A stretch of DNA of 64,000 nucleotides from Arachnopeziza araneosa (lineage: Eukaryota; Ascomycota; Leotiomycetes; Helotiales; Arachnopezizaceae). Shown one piece after another: positions 1 to 12,611 of the stretch. The first letter of the stretch is position 1, and every line of letters begins with the position of its first letter. Under the pieces are notes generated by a model. The model ran no database searches. It was not told the DNA's origin and saw nothing but the letters and a program-made list of their open reading frames with translations. Location: NCBI GenBank assembly GCA_003988855.1, contig QYAI01000037.1, forward strand, positions 62,001-126,000, in the 5' to 3' direction. The position numbers and the translations under genes were made by a program.

Positions 1-695
1 AAGCAATTCCAGGCCCTGTTGGCAGAAAGTCAATTTCAGGTCTCGAATTCTTGATTGCTTGTTCAATACCCAAATTCAAGTTGCTGTTTCTGTGCCCCTC
101 ACCACCAACTGTCCAAGCGCTGTGTATAAATATATGACTAACACTACCTATAGCTTTCCCTGAGCAATTCCTAAACAAAGCTACACGCAGACCGCAAATC
201 GATGACCTCAGCATTCTTGACCATCGCGAAACAAGTGTTGTCGTTCGTACCGACTCTTAATTAAATACCAGCATGCTAAAAGAGCAATCGCAAAGCGGAG
301 ATGTAGATACAGATACACATATTTATTGACTATATCGAGATGATTAATAGGGTATATCAGCTCATTTATGCATATTATTTTTAAAAAAAAAAATTATTTT
401 GACAGGCCGCTACAGGGGAGCAATGCGATTATGGGAAAGCCATTACAATTTCCAGCTGTTGCGCATATACACAAGTGACTGTGCCGTGCATGTAAGCGAG
501 CAACATCTGTAGATATTGGCGCAGCCTTGCTCTCTTCCCTTTAAAGTGACCATCAGAACCGTGTTTCCGCCGATTGACTGTTTCTGTGTGAGAAGAAAGA
601 TCGTAATATCAGTAGAGGAAGATGTAGAGAGGCTCCTTGCAAATCAGATAAAAGGTCGTAAAAATATGTTATTCATTATTTAACTTTATTTCGCT
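1..695. other. Intergenic, no gene seen
   Basis: I see no convincing coding exon. The stretch is fairly AT-rich and holds an A-run near 381-392. It probably includes the 3' untranslated region of the rhodopsin-domain gene, which ends at 696. Confidence 0.5.
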
Positions 696-2072
696 TTAAA
701 CCATTTCCATCTTTCCAGAAGACATCTCTACAGTTTGCGTTATTCGTATACAATCGACCATAGCACTTTCCGGCCGACAATCTGTCCTGCTCGCGTTTGC
801 TGAATTCACTCCTCGACCGCTCTGTAATGCCTTTTCAAACGAAACCAACTCCTCATCTGTGCTTGTTGATCCAAGGGACATTGCTCCCATACGACGGGCA
901 GACCGAGAACTGCCGGTGAATCTGGACAGGGCCGGCATTGTACCGAATATTGTGGGCAAGTACGTTGAAAAGAAAGGTTTGGTTGCTGGAATAGAAGCAC
1001 AAATCTATTTTTATCAGCCAACAGACGCTAGTTTTCTGGGTTGTGTTTTCTTACAACTCCAACGTAGAGCTCAATAGCACATGTAATCCATACTGGATAT
1101 GAGTGCCAGGTCTGGTCATAGACTTGGGTGACCACATAAGTGTAGTATGTACGAACAACTCCGGCCAAACAAGAACAGAATCCGAAAGCGAAAAGCATAA
1201 TGACTGCAAACATTTGGCGGGATGGGAGTTGAAGTGTCCAGACTGTTCGGATTGGAAGCAGGCAAACGACGAAATCTGTTAACGTGTTGATAATTCCTGC
1301 TACAAGAAGCGACCACGATTGACTGATACAGCTTGGCTGCGGCTCGAATGATATGGTCCAATAATCTTGAGGGGGTCTGGCAAATGGTCAGTGTTATCTC
1401 AGATACCCAATTGATAAAAGTGTACCTGCACTGGAAAATTGTTGTCAAAACAAAGACGGATCCTTGGAGCGTAACGACCGTAATGGCAAGCACCGTCATT
1501 CTACGCCAGAAGACTGATGCGTTTGCCAGCATCCTCCGTACCAGCATCAACATCGAAAGCTTCGTTAAAGTACAGGCGGCACCAAACATGATTTCAGCCG
1601 ACAGTACCATCTTCAGTCCGGTAATGATATGAATCGGCGGGATATCATACTATTCCAATCAGCTTCTGAACGGGAGGCTTGAGTAGGAAAAGAGTTTACT
1701 TGATGTCGAATCCACATGAAATGCGCGTCTGCTAAGATACTGATGATAAAGAAAACCGAGGTGGGGATCTGAGGGAGCAATTGTAAGCTTGATGCCCGGA
1801 ATACTACGCTTGAGAGTATTTACCATGGCCAATAAAATGAATATATCATCAGCCCCAAACTGGCCGGCCAGGTACTTCCGTGTGTATATCCTTAGTGACA
1901 AAAAGCATACGAGAAAGGTATAAAGAACGACATTTAAAATGATGTTGGCATTCCCCCGTGTGACAGGATTCTCGTAGTTTGGTGCTGGCCATGCATCCAG
2001 AATGGCCTGCGGCGGAACTTGCATATCTGGTGATGGGTGATGGGAATTTGGGGAGAACGTGGGGGAAGTCAA
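696..2072 (-). CDS. Fungal rhodopsin-domain integral membrane protein
   Basis: I read five exons on the minus strand: 2072-1824, 1768-1700, 1649-1426, 1376-1055 and 1004-696, giving about 390 aa. All introns are GT-AG and about 45-60 bp, and the phases join without a stop. The protein shows seven hydrophobic segments. It carries family landmarks of the Pezizomycotina rhodopsin domain (SAT4-like): GADDIFILLAM after TM1, a short YDIPPIH segment before TM3, and the CRPPQDYWT motif in the loop between TM4 and TM5. The tail after TM7 is hydrophilic and Ser/Arg-rich. Members are plasma-membrane proteins mostly of unknown function; some Pth11-type relatives sense surfaces. I see no CFEM domain here. 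This is not a retinal-binding opsin, because the name refers to a fold-like domain. Function beyond membrane location is unknown. Confidence 0.88.
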
Positions 2073-3098
2073 GACGGAGGGTGGCAGAGAGAGTATAAGT
2101 ACAAGATCAGATCAGACGGAGTGGCTGCAAGCAAGGCAACTCGGAGGTTTACGGCCATATCCGCCCTTCATACACTTGCTTTTTGGGCAGTGCAAGTGGA
2201 CGGGTCTAGATGACCCCAAGAACAGAAGTGAAAGGAGAAGAGGGCAGGCAAACTCTGGAATGTCTGTGATGAACGACTCGTGATTGACCAAGCGTCAGCT
2301 CGAATGGAGCCAGTCTGCAGATTCGACAAGACTTGACGAGAAGCTAGTGCCTGTCAAGAGCAACCGTGGCTGGCCTCAATCCTCATCGGGCTCAAGTGTG
2401 CTCGGACGTGAAAGAGGGAGACAAGAGGTCTGATCTTGCTGAGCTATACAGTCCAACATAGTCGCCGCGTGACAGGAAAGATTCACTCGCCATCGAGACC
2501 GGCAGAGAGCGCACACTTGGGCGAGCAGAACGAGGCCAGACTTGGCATCAGAGCATGCCTCCTCCGTTGCGCAGGGAGGGACCTTGACTTGAACCATCAT
2601 AAAGTGTCGTTGTTCCTGGATGGAAAAAAAAACACTAGTCCGCGTTCATAGATCTGACCACTCGCGCAATGTGGCTTGCTGCACGTCCGATTTCGACCAA
2701 GGCCCCGTCTTTGACATCCAACTTACCATGGTGCTCCCACAAGCCGCCCTTGCATGGACAAACGCCCATTCTTTTCTTGACCATTTTTGCCCTTCTCTCC
2801 ATCAACACGCTACATCTGAATCATAACTAGGTAGCCTTCTCGAATGTAGCGGTGCCAGCGCGGGTTGAGCCCCAGCGTCGCAGAGCTTTCTGCCCTAGAA
2901 CCATCCTCCATTCCCTTCTAGAAAGGGGGCTTAAGAGCCGGTTTTTAATCTCTGAGAGACAGTCAGGCGGGCTTTGCAGTTTCGTCATCTCACAAAGACC
3001 AGGCTACTCTTAGAAGGGCGTCATTATTTGAAATCGTAGATAGCTAGCTAGCTACGCCGTTACCATCCTCTAGTTTGATTCCTGCCCCTACCCTCTCT
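2073..3098. other. Intergenic between rhodopsin-domain gene and eIF3g
   Basis: About 1 kb without a supported gene. It should contain the promoter of the minus-strand rhodopsin-domain gene and the 3' end of eIF3g. Short open frames here show no family likeness or intron logic. A tagctagctagcta palindromic run lies near 3041-3054. Confidence 0.5.
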
Positions 3099-4148
3099 CT
3101 ACGCTGCCTTCTTGGCAAACTCCACCCTCAGAATGAGATGCTTGAAGCCATAACCATCCATCTTCTCACAAGCCTTCGCCGCATCCGTTCTCTCCTGAAA
3201 GCTAATAAACGCAAAACCCTTGGCCAAACCAGTTTCTCTGTCTTTAGCAAGAAACACTCTGGTGACACGACCAAACCGCTCAAACATATCTCGCAGCTCC
3301 TGCTCTTCCGCCATCTCGGAAACCTTGAATTTTTATTAGCCAGAGTCAAGAGATAGGGAAACAGGCCGGGAACCAAAGACTCAGACTTACATTTGTGACC
3401 CTCAGAGTGGCATCATCCCTATCTCTATCATACTTTCCACCGCCCATTCTATCACCGCCTCCAGCAGCAGCGCCGTTTCGCATATGCGGTGGAACATAAG
3501 AGCTCTTTCCCGAACCGAGTCCACCAGGACCTTCAGGAGCATCGGCGGGACCAGCAGCAACATCAGCGGAACCTTCTTCACCGACTGGCGCCATAGTATC
3601 TTTGAAGGGACATCTAGCTGTGAAATGCTCCCCGTTACAGATACGACATTTCACTTTCTTGTCCTTTAATTTATCTTTCATGCTCCCGGCTTCAGTTTTC
3701 TCCTCTTTGGCATCCTTACGCCAGTTGGTGCTTGGTCTGAATATTATGTTTTCACCGATAGATGTAGTTGAGCTGTCAGGGCCGGCTCCGTCTTTGGATG
3801 AGAGACCAAACTTTGACCATTGTTTTCTTTCTGCAACTCTTGGGTTGACAACCTCCTTGTGTGTGGTAAACCGGATGCGACGAGTTGTCTTGATCTTTTT
3901 TCCATCCTCAGAGAATCTCCAGCTGACAATAGTCTTGGTTCCATCCTTATTTGTAGTCGTGGTTGTTGCTGGGAGCTCATCAACGCGATCATCGAGTTCT
4001 TCGTCATCGGCCCAATCTTGGCGGCTATAACAACAATTAGATATGCTAATAGTAATCTTGGTAGCACGAGAAGAACATCCCGATATCTTGATATTCTCCC
4101 ATTAGAGAGTAAGATAGAAATTCACACTCACTTCGCTGCCTTCGACAT
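3099..4148 (-). CDS. TIF35: Eukaryotic translation initiation factor 3 subunit G
   Basis: Three exons, 4148-4132 (only 17 nt), 4024-3391 and 3323-3099, give 291 aa, the usual size for fungal eIF3g. The N-terminal half has the eIF3g-specific block (WRFSEDGKKIKTTRRIRF) that binds eIF3i. A CX2CX3HX4C zinc knuckle (CRICNGEHFTARC) follows. A C-terminal RRM has RNP2 LRVTNV and RNP1 KGFAFISF and ends in the usual VEFAKK-type tail. eIF3g is part of the eIF3 complex on the 40S subunit and supports scanning and reinitiation in the cytosol. The start lies in the tiny first exon (MSKAA) because the donor GTGAGT follows at once and the joined frame stays open. An intron splits the RRM just after RNP2. Confidence 0.95.
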
Positions 4149-4852
4149 GTTGCCTCCTCTTGTATGAATTTGCTTTGATATTTGAATTTGGGGCGGAATG
4201 TTATGCGCAGAATCTTCTGCTACCGCAATTCTTAATATAGTCTGAAGAAGACTGGAGCGATTTGTTATGGAAGTCGTTGGATGCGGCGGGGCAAACTTTC
4301 GACGATGAGAAATCTGAGTGGGACAGCCTCGCTAGTATATAACACGTGATGACTTAAGCTAAGCTCGATTTAGGGGCTCGACATTTTCAGAGAGATAGTC
4401 CTGCACTGAATGAGATTTGATACATCTGGAGGGCGATTCAACTTTCATATTCATAGTGATAATCTCAGGGTAGAATCTTGAATTTTGCATCCAGCCGGGG
4501 TAAGGGATCGTTCGTTTAGGCCTCCTTACTCATATCACCTTGAATATGAGTCTCAACATTAAACTCGTGAGGATAACATGAGAGGGGATGTCATATTATT
4601 CGTCGTCCTATCCTAATTTATACAGCTATCTCATAACCTTTTTCTGTGGCTAACCACCATCAAACTTGAACGCTACCAGAAGCGTAAGCAAGATGCTCCA
4701 ACGCCATTACCCCAAGCTATGAAGAACATGAAGTAGCTATGACAACAGAGAAGAGTTGCCAGTGCAACATAGAAGTACAAATTACAGGAGAGGTCTATGC
4801 GTGCCACCCAAAACGCTAAATGATTCAACGATTTATGCCTCTAGATGGCTTT
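4149..4852. other. Intergenic eIF3g promoter / SSC1 3' region
   Basis: Tandem minus-strand spacing of 704 bp. It should hold the eIF3g promoter (near 4149 upward) and the SSC1 3' untranslated region (near 4852 downward). No coding signal is seen. Confidence 0.5.
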
Positions 4853-7055
4853 TCACGGCTTCTTCTCGCCATCCTTAGCATCGCCCTCTGACGGGTTAGC
4901 CTCAGCATTTGACGAAGTTTCTCCCGATTCTGCACGGGCCTTGTGCATCTTATCAAACAAGTTCAAGCTTGCCATTTGGAGTTCATCGGTCTTCTCCTTC
5001 AACTCGGCGGCAGTAGCAGTGCCTTCGCCAGACTGGCTCTTGCTAACAAACTCCCGGAGAGTGGTAATCTTCTCGCGGAGTTGGTCGGCTTCGGTCTTAT
5101 CAATTCTATCAGCAAATTCGTTCAAAGCCTTCTCAGTATCGTTCAGGACGCTATCGGATCGATTGGCAGCTTCGATGGCAGTCTTGCGCTCCTTGTCTTG
5201 CTCAGCATATCGTTCTGAGTCGTCAACCATGGATTGGATTTCAGCGTCAGAAAGACCAGATCCCGAAGCGATCGTGATAGATTGATCCTTGTTGGTAGAC
5301 TTGTCTTTAGCGTGAACATGAACGATAGCATCGGCATCAATGTCGAAGGTGACCTCGACTTGAGGAACACCTCTGTGAGCAGGTGGGATTCCAGTGAGCT
5401 GAAAGTTGCCTAGCATTTTGTTGTCACGAACAAGTTCGCGCTCACCCTGGTAGACCTTAATTTCAACAGCAGTCTGGAAATCAGCTGCAGTGGAGAAAAT
5501 TTGGGATTTCTTGGTTGGAATGGTGGTGTTTCGGTTGATTAAACGAGTGAATACACCTCCGAGTGTCTCGATACCAAGGGATAGAGGGGTGACATCCAAG
5601 AGAAGGACGTCGGTAACATTGCCGGCCAAGACACCTCCTTGAATAGCAGCACCCATCGCAACAGCCTCATCAGGGTTGACAGATTTGGCAGGGTCACGAC
5701 CAAAGATGCTCTTAACAGACTCAGCTACCTTTGGCATACGGGTCATGCCCCCAACAAGGATAACCTCTTGAATATCCTTAGCTTGAAGGTTAGCATCCTT
5801 CAAGGCCTTGCGGACGGGATCAACGGTGCGACTAATAAGAGGGTCGACAAGCTTCTCAAGTTGCGATCTAGAGAGCTTCATGTTGATATGTTTTGGTCCA
5901 GACGAGTCGGCAGTGATGAACGGAAGGTTGATGTCGGTTTGCATAGAAGAAGATAGCTCAATCTTAGCCTTTTCAGCAGCCTCACGAATACGCTGGATAG
6001 CCATTCGATCGCTGGAAAGGTCAATACCAGAATCCTTCTTGAAGCCTTGAACCAAGTGGCGGACCAAATGGATATCGAAATCCTCACCACCCAAGTGTGT
6101 GTCACCGTTGGTAGACTTAACCTCAAAAACACCCTTTTGAATCTCAAGAACCGAGATATCAAAGGTTCCTCCTCCCAAATCGTAGACTGCAATGATCTTA
6201 TCCTCGTCTTTCTCAAGACCATAGGCAAGAGCAGCTGCAGTAGGCTCATTCACAACACGAAGAACGTTGAGACCAGCAATTTGGCCGGCATCCTTTGTAG
6301 CCTGACGTTGCGAATCGTTAAAATAAGCAGGGACAGTTACTACAGCATTTTGAATGGGTTTGGTAAGGTATGCTTCAGCAGTTTCCTTCATCTTTTGCAG
6401 AACAAAACCACCAATTTGGGAGGGCGAATATTTTTCGCCTCGCGCTGAGACCCACGCGTCGCCATTTGTGTGTTGAACGATTTTGTACGGGACTTCCTTA
6501 AGGTCCCGCTGGACCTCGGCATCAGTAAACTTCCGTCCGATCAAACGTTTTGTGGCGAAAAGTGTATTTTCAGGGTTGACCACAGCTTGACGCTTTGCTG
6601 ATACACCAACTAGTCTCTCCCCGTCTTGTGCGAAAGCAACAACAGATGGTGTGGTTCGAGCACCTAGGGGTAAGATTTAGTAGCGAGGATGACGATATTT
6701 CCATCAGTACACACCTTCAGAGTTCTCAATGATCTTTGCTGCCTGGCCTTCCATAATAGCAACCGCAGAGTTGGTTGTACCTGAAGGTAAAATATGTGAG
6801 CATGCGACCTCCTTTTATATCATGGTGACAAGTTATAAACTTACCTAAGTCGATACCAATGACTGGTCCTTTAACCTTCTTGTCGGCCTCATCTACATAT
6901 CTTCTTACAAAAGATGATGCAAAAGGTGTGCGGATAGAATTTGCAGATCGAGTGGCGGACGATGTAGCTCTTGGGAGCTGTCGAGCGTGTTAGCGGTAAT
7001 GTAAATATCGAGAACGATTGTGACTTACAGCTCTCGATAGTCTTGAGGACAACAT
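4853..7055 (-). CDS. SSC1: Mitochondrial Hsp70 chaperone (mortalin/Ssc1)
   Basis: Four exons, 7055-7029, 6977-6845, 6780-6715 and 6663-4853, give 678 aa. Residues about 1-33 form an Arg/Ser-rich mitochondrial transit peptide (MLSSRLSRA, then RSANSIRT). The ATPase domain shows GIDLGTTNS assembled across an exon junction, YDLGGGTFDISVLE and the VILVGGMTRMPKV signature. The peptide-binding domain and a helical lid follow. The tail is acidic and Lys-rich (GDAKDGEKKP) and lacks the cytosolic EEVD end, which fits a matrix Hsp70. Ssc1 is the motor of the TIM23 import complex and folds matrix proteins. Three introns cluster in the first 100 codons and the rest is uninterrupted. The first exon codes only nine residues, so automatic calls may start too late, at the internal Met at 6583. 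Confidence 0.97.
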
Positions 7056-7397
7056 ATTGAGGACAACAACAAGATAATAGGATACGCGAGAGGAAAGTTG
7101 ATTAGATGAGTGGTGATTTTACAAAGAAAGGAGTGATGGTTTAAAATTCAGAGAGGAGGAGACGGAAAGTCGACAGGCCTCTTTTTTTTCCTTAGCGCAA
7201 ATAGAAGGCTATCGAACCCCCCTAGTCCTAAAATGGATGGCCTATGCATGGCATAACTCTTGTTGCACAAAGACCCCTACACATTCAAATCGTCATATCA
7301 TCGCCATTCATAATACAATCTGCTATCATTGACAGCTCCCCACCATTTCGGCCCTTGGTGTTCCCTATGGTAGATACCTCAATTTTCCACGGCAGCC
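7056..7397. promoter_or_regulatory. Divergent promoter, SSC1 / DUF2415 gene
   Basis: 342 bp separate the two start codons, so both promoters lie here. A pyrimidine run (ctcttttttttcctt) occurs near 7177-7191. I looked for clear nGAAn heat-shock element arrays and did not find one that I trust. Confidence 0.5.
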
Positions 7398-9827
7398 ATG
7401 GCTGTCAAAGATGAGAGTTTGTAAGCTGTTCAGCTTATTTGATTACACCCGCATACTGACTGTTGTATGTTTAGACACCACGCGACGAAACACCTGATTC
7501 TCGAAAAGCCTCAGAAGTACTATTCAACTTTAGTCCATGACAGGTCCAGGTGCGTCGCACTATTGGAATCGAGATATCCTTGAGTCGCTCTGACATTTGA
7601 TAGTGACAATCATTGGCAGCTCAGATCTCTTCTCAATTCGCCGAAAAGGAACATTATCTACTATCCTAGCGGATATAATGTGTGTGCTTTAAATACAAAA
7701 ACTCGAGAACGAAGCATTGTCGCAACGTTAGCATTCTCTCCGCAATGTCTAGCCGCATCGAAGGAGTGGATATGCTGTGGTGGAGAAAAGGGCGACCCCA
7801 ATTACGCAGCAATAAGCTTGTCTGACAAAGGAACATTGCCATCCTTTTTAGATCAGCATGCGGATGCGGACGCTCGATTGCCCCTGAATCTGGTTCCATC
7901 TCGAAGGTCCACGTTTGTGAGAGAACTAGATATCAATACCAGCAGGGCAAGAGACGATACCCGGCCTGCAATTGTTAAGTATTTGAGGTTGGGAAATGAA
8001 ATTATCAACTCCATAACTATCTGGGCACCAAAGGAGAGGGGAACTTCTCCCGGAGCATACAAATTACCTGTGGCAGTAGTATCTATCAACGACTGCTCTG
8101 TGAGGATCCTGAACCTGCACAATTCCGAAGCATTGGAGAAGCTAGAATTGCCTGATTGTGTAAATCGATCGGTGATATCTCCAGACGGCGAGCTACTTGT
8201 CAATGTCTGCGATGATCCTTTCTTATATATTCATGAAAGAAGAATCAAAGTGGACGAAAATCAAGCAACTTGCATTTCTGACCAAAGTTACGAGTGGGTT
8301 TTAGTATGTAAAACCCAACTAGAAGGGCAAAAACTTTCAGATCGTTCCATATGGAGAGGAAGTTTTACGGCATGTTTCTCTAGTTCACAGAAATATCTCG
8401 CTGTCGCAACTCAGTACGGTATAATTTCTGTTTTTAGCACCGAAAAGGGTGCTAGATTTGGCGCAGTTCTGGCAACTTTTACCACTTCAAGGCCAGCAGA
8501 CGAGAACGGGGCCGTGAGAGCAATGGAGTTCTCGCCCGGTCCATTTGATCTTCTTGTAAGCACTGCCCAATTTTTGTTATTAGACGTCAAACTCTGCTTG
8601 AATTTTTTCTGTCCAAAAATTGGAATGCGTAGCCATATTCCTCTGCGAAAAAATTGTTCATTTCGACGATTCCTTCGAGATCAAAAGTACCAGCGAAAAT
8701 CTTCAACATAAAGGAAGCTAATTGATTTAGGCGTGGACAGAATCCAGTGGCCGTGTAGGTGTTGCAGATGTTCGCAACCTATTTTTATCCCGACAACTAC
8801 TCCTCCTTGATCCCAGTGTCAGCGATGTAGAACGCGTCATTGTAATTGATTCCCCATCAGAAGCTTTCCTAGATCCAAGACTTCGAAGCTACCATACAGA
8901 TTCACTAAGTGGCAACACTCCGGACTATTTTGGAATGGACTCGGAAAGAAGACTGCTAAGACTAATGAACAGCCATCAAGCATCGGGAGAGCTAGAAGTA
9001 CTTGCAGCTCACAGGGAGGCCCGAAGGCGAAGAGATGCCACAAATGGGGCAGCTACTGAAGCATCTGTGCTATCGAGATGGAGTGCTTTGGATATCTGGA
9101 GTGAAGGCCAGCGGATTCCATCTTCCATGCCCACAAATGAAGAACGAAACGGGAGTACTGAGCGAAGAATTTCCACTGCCGGGTTACCTGCATCATTGAG
9201 AGACTTTGTGAATGGGGATCGCTCCCAGGCTTCAATCAGGTCTTTCATAAACGAAAGGAATCGTGAGAGCGAAAGACGAAATCAACATGAACCTAGAAGA
9301 CAGGGTTCCATGATACTTGCAGCTGTTCAAAATGAGATCGAAAGACATGAAAGGGAGAACCTTGGACCTGGGGCTTTAAGAAGTGGCAACGACAACACTT
9401 CTAGCCTTGAACGGCTGACACTTTCGCAGTCTCGCACTCCAGCAGATTCGACGTCGGAAACGGACACAACATATGGTTCACGCCTGGCAGCGGATCCTCC
9501 CGTGGAAAGGTCAGCACGACTTCGCATCGAGTTTGAGGACAATGGCAGAGATTTCGCACACAGACTGCGTCAACCTTGGCGACCTATGGATGAGCTGAGC
9601 CACGTCGAAGTGGTTCGAAATAGAGGCACGCTGTCTAATCGAATGTTGGACCCTTTGGCGACCAACGGTTGTTGCTGGAGTGAAGATGGGAGCATATTGT
9701 AGGTTGCATCTTCCCGTGGATCGCAGAGACTGACCTCACCAGATATGCCGCAATTGAAGATGGAATTTTCGAATTCCATGTAAATGTAGTGGGTCGTAAA
9801 AAGTTCCCCAGCCTTGCATTACGTTAA
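7398..9827 (+). CDS. WD40-like protein with DUF2415 motif
   Basis: Five exons, 7398-7420, 7475-7549, 7604-8555, 8731-9698 and 9743-9827, give 700 aa with all phases consistent. The first half (about 50-400) reads like a degenerate beta-propeller with WD-like blades. It includes the short fungal DUF2415 motif, an EFSPGPFDLL block whose last Leu is followed by the fourth exon (AWTESSGRVGVADVR). The second half is Ser/Arg/Glu-rich and probably disordered. The last exon returns to a blade-like strand (YAAIEDGIFEF) and ends at TAA 9825-9827. DUF2415 proteins are conserved in fungi but have no settled function. The 175-bp third intron is longer than the others. I am confident of the gene and less so of the exact ends of exon 5. 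Confidence 0.85.
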
Positions 9828-10193
9828 GGGGCGTGGAACGGCGTTTGGGGTCTGCGCGACTTATTAACCAGTGTTTTGTTGTAAATGTACATTTTTGAGA
9901 TTGGTATGGGAGACATAGCATCATGGAAGTTGGGCGCTTGGGGCTGGCTGAGCGTTCGTGTTCAGCGCAGCACATGTCTTGGGATTGATAGTTGTGTTTC
10001 CGACGTCCTCGGAAGAAGTTGGTGTACCTAATAAGATATACCAGTAGCTCGGAGCGAAATCTGTGTCCCTTTCACCTCACCTCGTTCAAACCATTCTGAA
10101 CTCACAGACCTTTGATGTCGGTTATCACCTGTGGAGTGCTCTGTGTCAGCTAGATACCTGCTGTGTGCTCTATAAAAAAGTAATGTCGTTTTC
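9828..10193. other. Intergenic, no gene seen
   Basis: 366 bp between the DUF2415 gene and the following pseudogene. A short reverse-strand frame here lacks family likeness. It may hold the 3' untranslated region of one and the old promoter of the other. Confidence 0.5.
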
Positions 10194-11803
10194 ATGAGGC
10201 TTCGAGAACTGTTGGGGATCGCTCAAGAGGAAAGCGACCTATCAAATACCTCAGCAGTGAACGAAATACCTCTCACAAATGGTGGAGGCTCTGCAACCAC
10301 CTCGAACCACTCAGACCCGGTGACAAGAAGAACGCACACAAGGAAGAGAGGCCAGAATCGAGCAGAACCACTTCGCCCGAAAAAAACACACGAAGTCGGA
10401 TAGTGGATCGGCCCATTGCTGCTTTTAATTTGCCTGTGTGGTCGGAATTCTATTCCAATCATCATCCTTTTCAGCATTATGACGCCCAAACAAAACCATG
10501 TCGACCTCACTGGTGGCCTCTATACAACTTTTTGTACGGATCTGCAAGCGAACAGCACCGTCATCGGACATATCGAAGACATCCTCGATATTGACGTCGC
10601 ACTTGGGGACCTATCATTCGGTCAGGTCAAATCAATTGATTTAGTCTAGGATATGGAATTTTCCCGCGGTGGACAAGTCCTTCTTGGCTAGATTACTTAT
10701 AAGATACATACTGCTGCCATATTGAGGATTATAGAGACGAATAGGGTGTCTTATGATTTCTTTATAACGTCCTCATTTTCCTGACCGCGCCTGTGGCATT
10801 TGGGACCTTTATGGACGACAACTTCTAGATTTGAAGGTAGCCGATTGCGGTTACTGATGTGGTTAATACTCAGCACCCTCTGGGTTGCTATTTGACCATC
10901 TTTGACGAATGCCCTGATGGAGTGCATTGAATCAAAAGGTACTATAGTGAAGCTCTTGGATACTCCAGGATATATGACTTACTCAGCTATCGTGAACCTG
11001 AAGATGCTAGCATTTCAGTACATTAACTTATAAACACCAAATCCAGCGCAGCTCGGCGGATTTGCTGCAATTGGACCTGTCTTAACCAGTTCTGGACCGA
11101 ATATACCTCTGTGGGACTTCACAAACAGCAGTAAGGAATTCACCTAGTTAAGTGAAGTGCGGCGACCAAGAAAATACCGGTTAAATCTAGTTGTCCATAG
11201 CAAGACGGCGACCTCCTTCGAAGACGGAGACGTGCAATCGCGGCTACAAAAAGGGTTTGACGGTGGAAACACCATAGCTACAATACCAGTATTTTACTAC
11301 AACAATCAATCATATGTCTACGATTACTTTCAAAACGCAACGTTTGTGCAGGTTCGTGTGATGAGTAGTACTTATCGGCCCTTCCACTTCGCTGACTGCA
11401 GGCTTCTTCACAGTGCGTTGTCGGCGGCTCCTATCAATGGGGCTTCTCATTCAGTGTTTTGTTCTACTTTATCATTTTGAATACGCTCTGAGTGGTAGGC
11501 ACTTACGGTGTGTGGACCCACCTGTTTCGAAAGAGCAGATTCGTCCGATGTAGACCCATTGGTATTTATAGGGCGGTTCTAGATATGGCAGAGGTAATAC
11601 ACAAGGATTTGGGAAATAGTCTTTGTGCATACACAGACTATGAACTGGAATATGAACTGAGCAAGCTGCCCGGTGTGAGGTTTGTTGTTGAAGATGGAGA
11701 GGGCGGGTCACCAGGCCATATCGGTCTGACCTCCAAGAAAGAAGATGCAAGAGTAATTTTGTCTTATGGAAAAAAGTACGGGGAGACTGAGAAAAAGGGG
11801 TAG
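10194..11803 (+). pseudogene. Decayed multi-pass fungal membrane protein gene
   Basis: One reading frame (codons starting at multiples of 3) can be followed from ATG 10194 to 11351 without any frameshift. It then joins an exon 11402-11803 across a 50-bp GT-AG intron. It is broken by eight in-frame stops: TAG 10401, TAG 10647, TAG 10689, TGA 10782, TGA 10893, TAA 11031, TAG 11145 and TGA 11489. The translation matches my memory of an unnamed Pezizomycotina membrane family: an early DLTGGLYTT motif, a SIDLVxD-RGGQ block, an RLRLLMWLILSTLWVAI segment and a C-terminal QWGFSFSVLFYFIIL helix. At 10401, 10647, 10689 and 11489 the family context calls for Trp. Other Trp codons survive. The function of the intact family is not known to me. 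Unlike a random open frame, the match persists over 1.6 kb. Confidence 0.78.
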
Positions 11804-12611
11804 AAATATATGGGTTTAAAATGTAGTGTATTGTATGGTGAGATATCCTTAGGGTTGTTCTGTATTTGGTACCTTTTGTGATCAACCAGTGATAAAGTCG
11901 TCAATTATAGGGCTTGCTGATATTCGCCATCAAATAACCGCCGCAAGGTATACGTCTCTCCTTCTCAGCTCCTACACTTCCCACTTTCAATACTTATCCA
12001 TACCAAAAAACGTAAGAATGGTGCAGATATGGATCTTAGCTTATGCAGGATGCTGCATCTCGCCTTGCTGTGCCGCCATTAAAAATTAAGGGGACCTTCC
12101 TGCCTAGTAATCCTAGTCTCAGCAGAGAGATATAAATACCACAGACATAACCCGTTCCCATATTAATTTTGTAGGTGTGTCAATACTCATTCGCAGCTAC
12201 CTTGGATTCTCTAAGATGGACATTCTCGCAAGGATTAGGGTGAGAGTTTCGCTGTCTGGACAGGATCGCGATGAGCACTTCCACTCGTAACCTCACACTA
12301 CTGACATATAAAAGGGATGTATGGAAAGCGATATTAATTACGACTATTGGAATCGCTTTTGCATAATAATAAAGCGATGGGAGAGGAAACCCTATCCACT
12401 AGATGAATTTTACCGAAAGCTCACTCCATACTTGGATATTTTCCCGGACTCTTTTTTCGAAGCGTATAAGGAGTCCTTGTCAAATGACTACCCTAAAGGT
12501 GCGTGCTATTGATCAATAAAGTCTACATTGTCTTCTCCTTTTGGCCTGTGAGACTGACTGTAGCAAACAGAAGTTGTCAAGGCTTTCACTGCCCAGGAGA
12601 AACGAGACAAA
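11804..12611. other. Intergenic with one doubtful small ORF
   Basis: About 800 bp with no gene I can support. A 63-codon frame at 12321-12512 (MESDINYDYWNRF...) is followed by a possible donor, GTGCGT at 12499. It could be a leftover exon of an unrecognised gene, but there is no family likeness and no clear partner exon. Confidence 0.35.

Noticed and set aside
7056..7397. Heat-shock element array in the SSC1 promoter
   Set aside because: I looked for three or more alternating nGAAn/nTTCn units and found none in proper spacing.
10194..11803. Stop-codon reassignment instead of a pseudogene
   Set aside because: All three stop codons occur in the frame, and neighbouring genes use TAA, TAG and TGA as normal terminators, so decay is the simpler reading.
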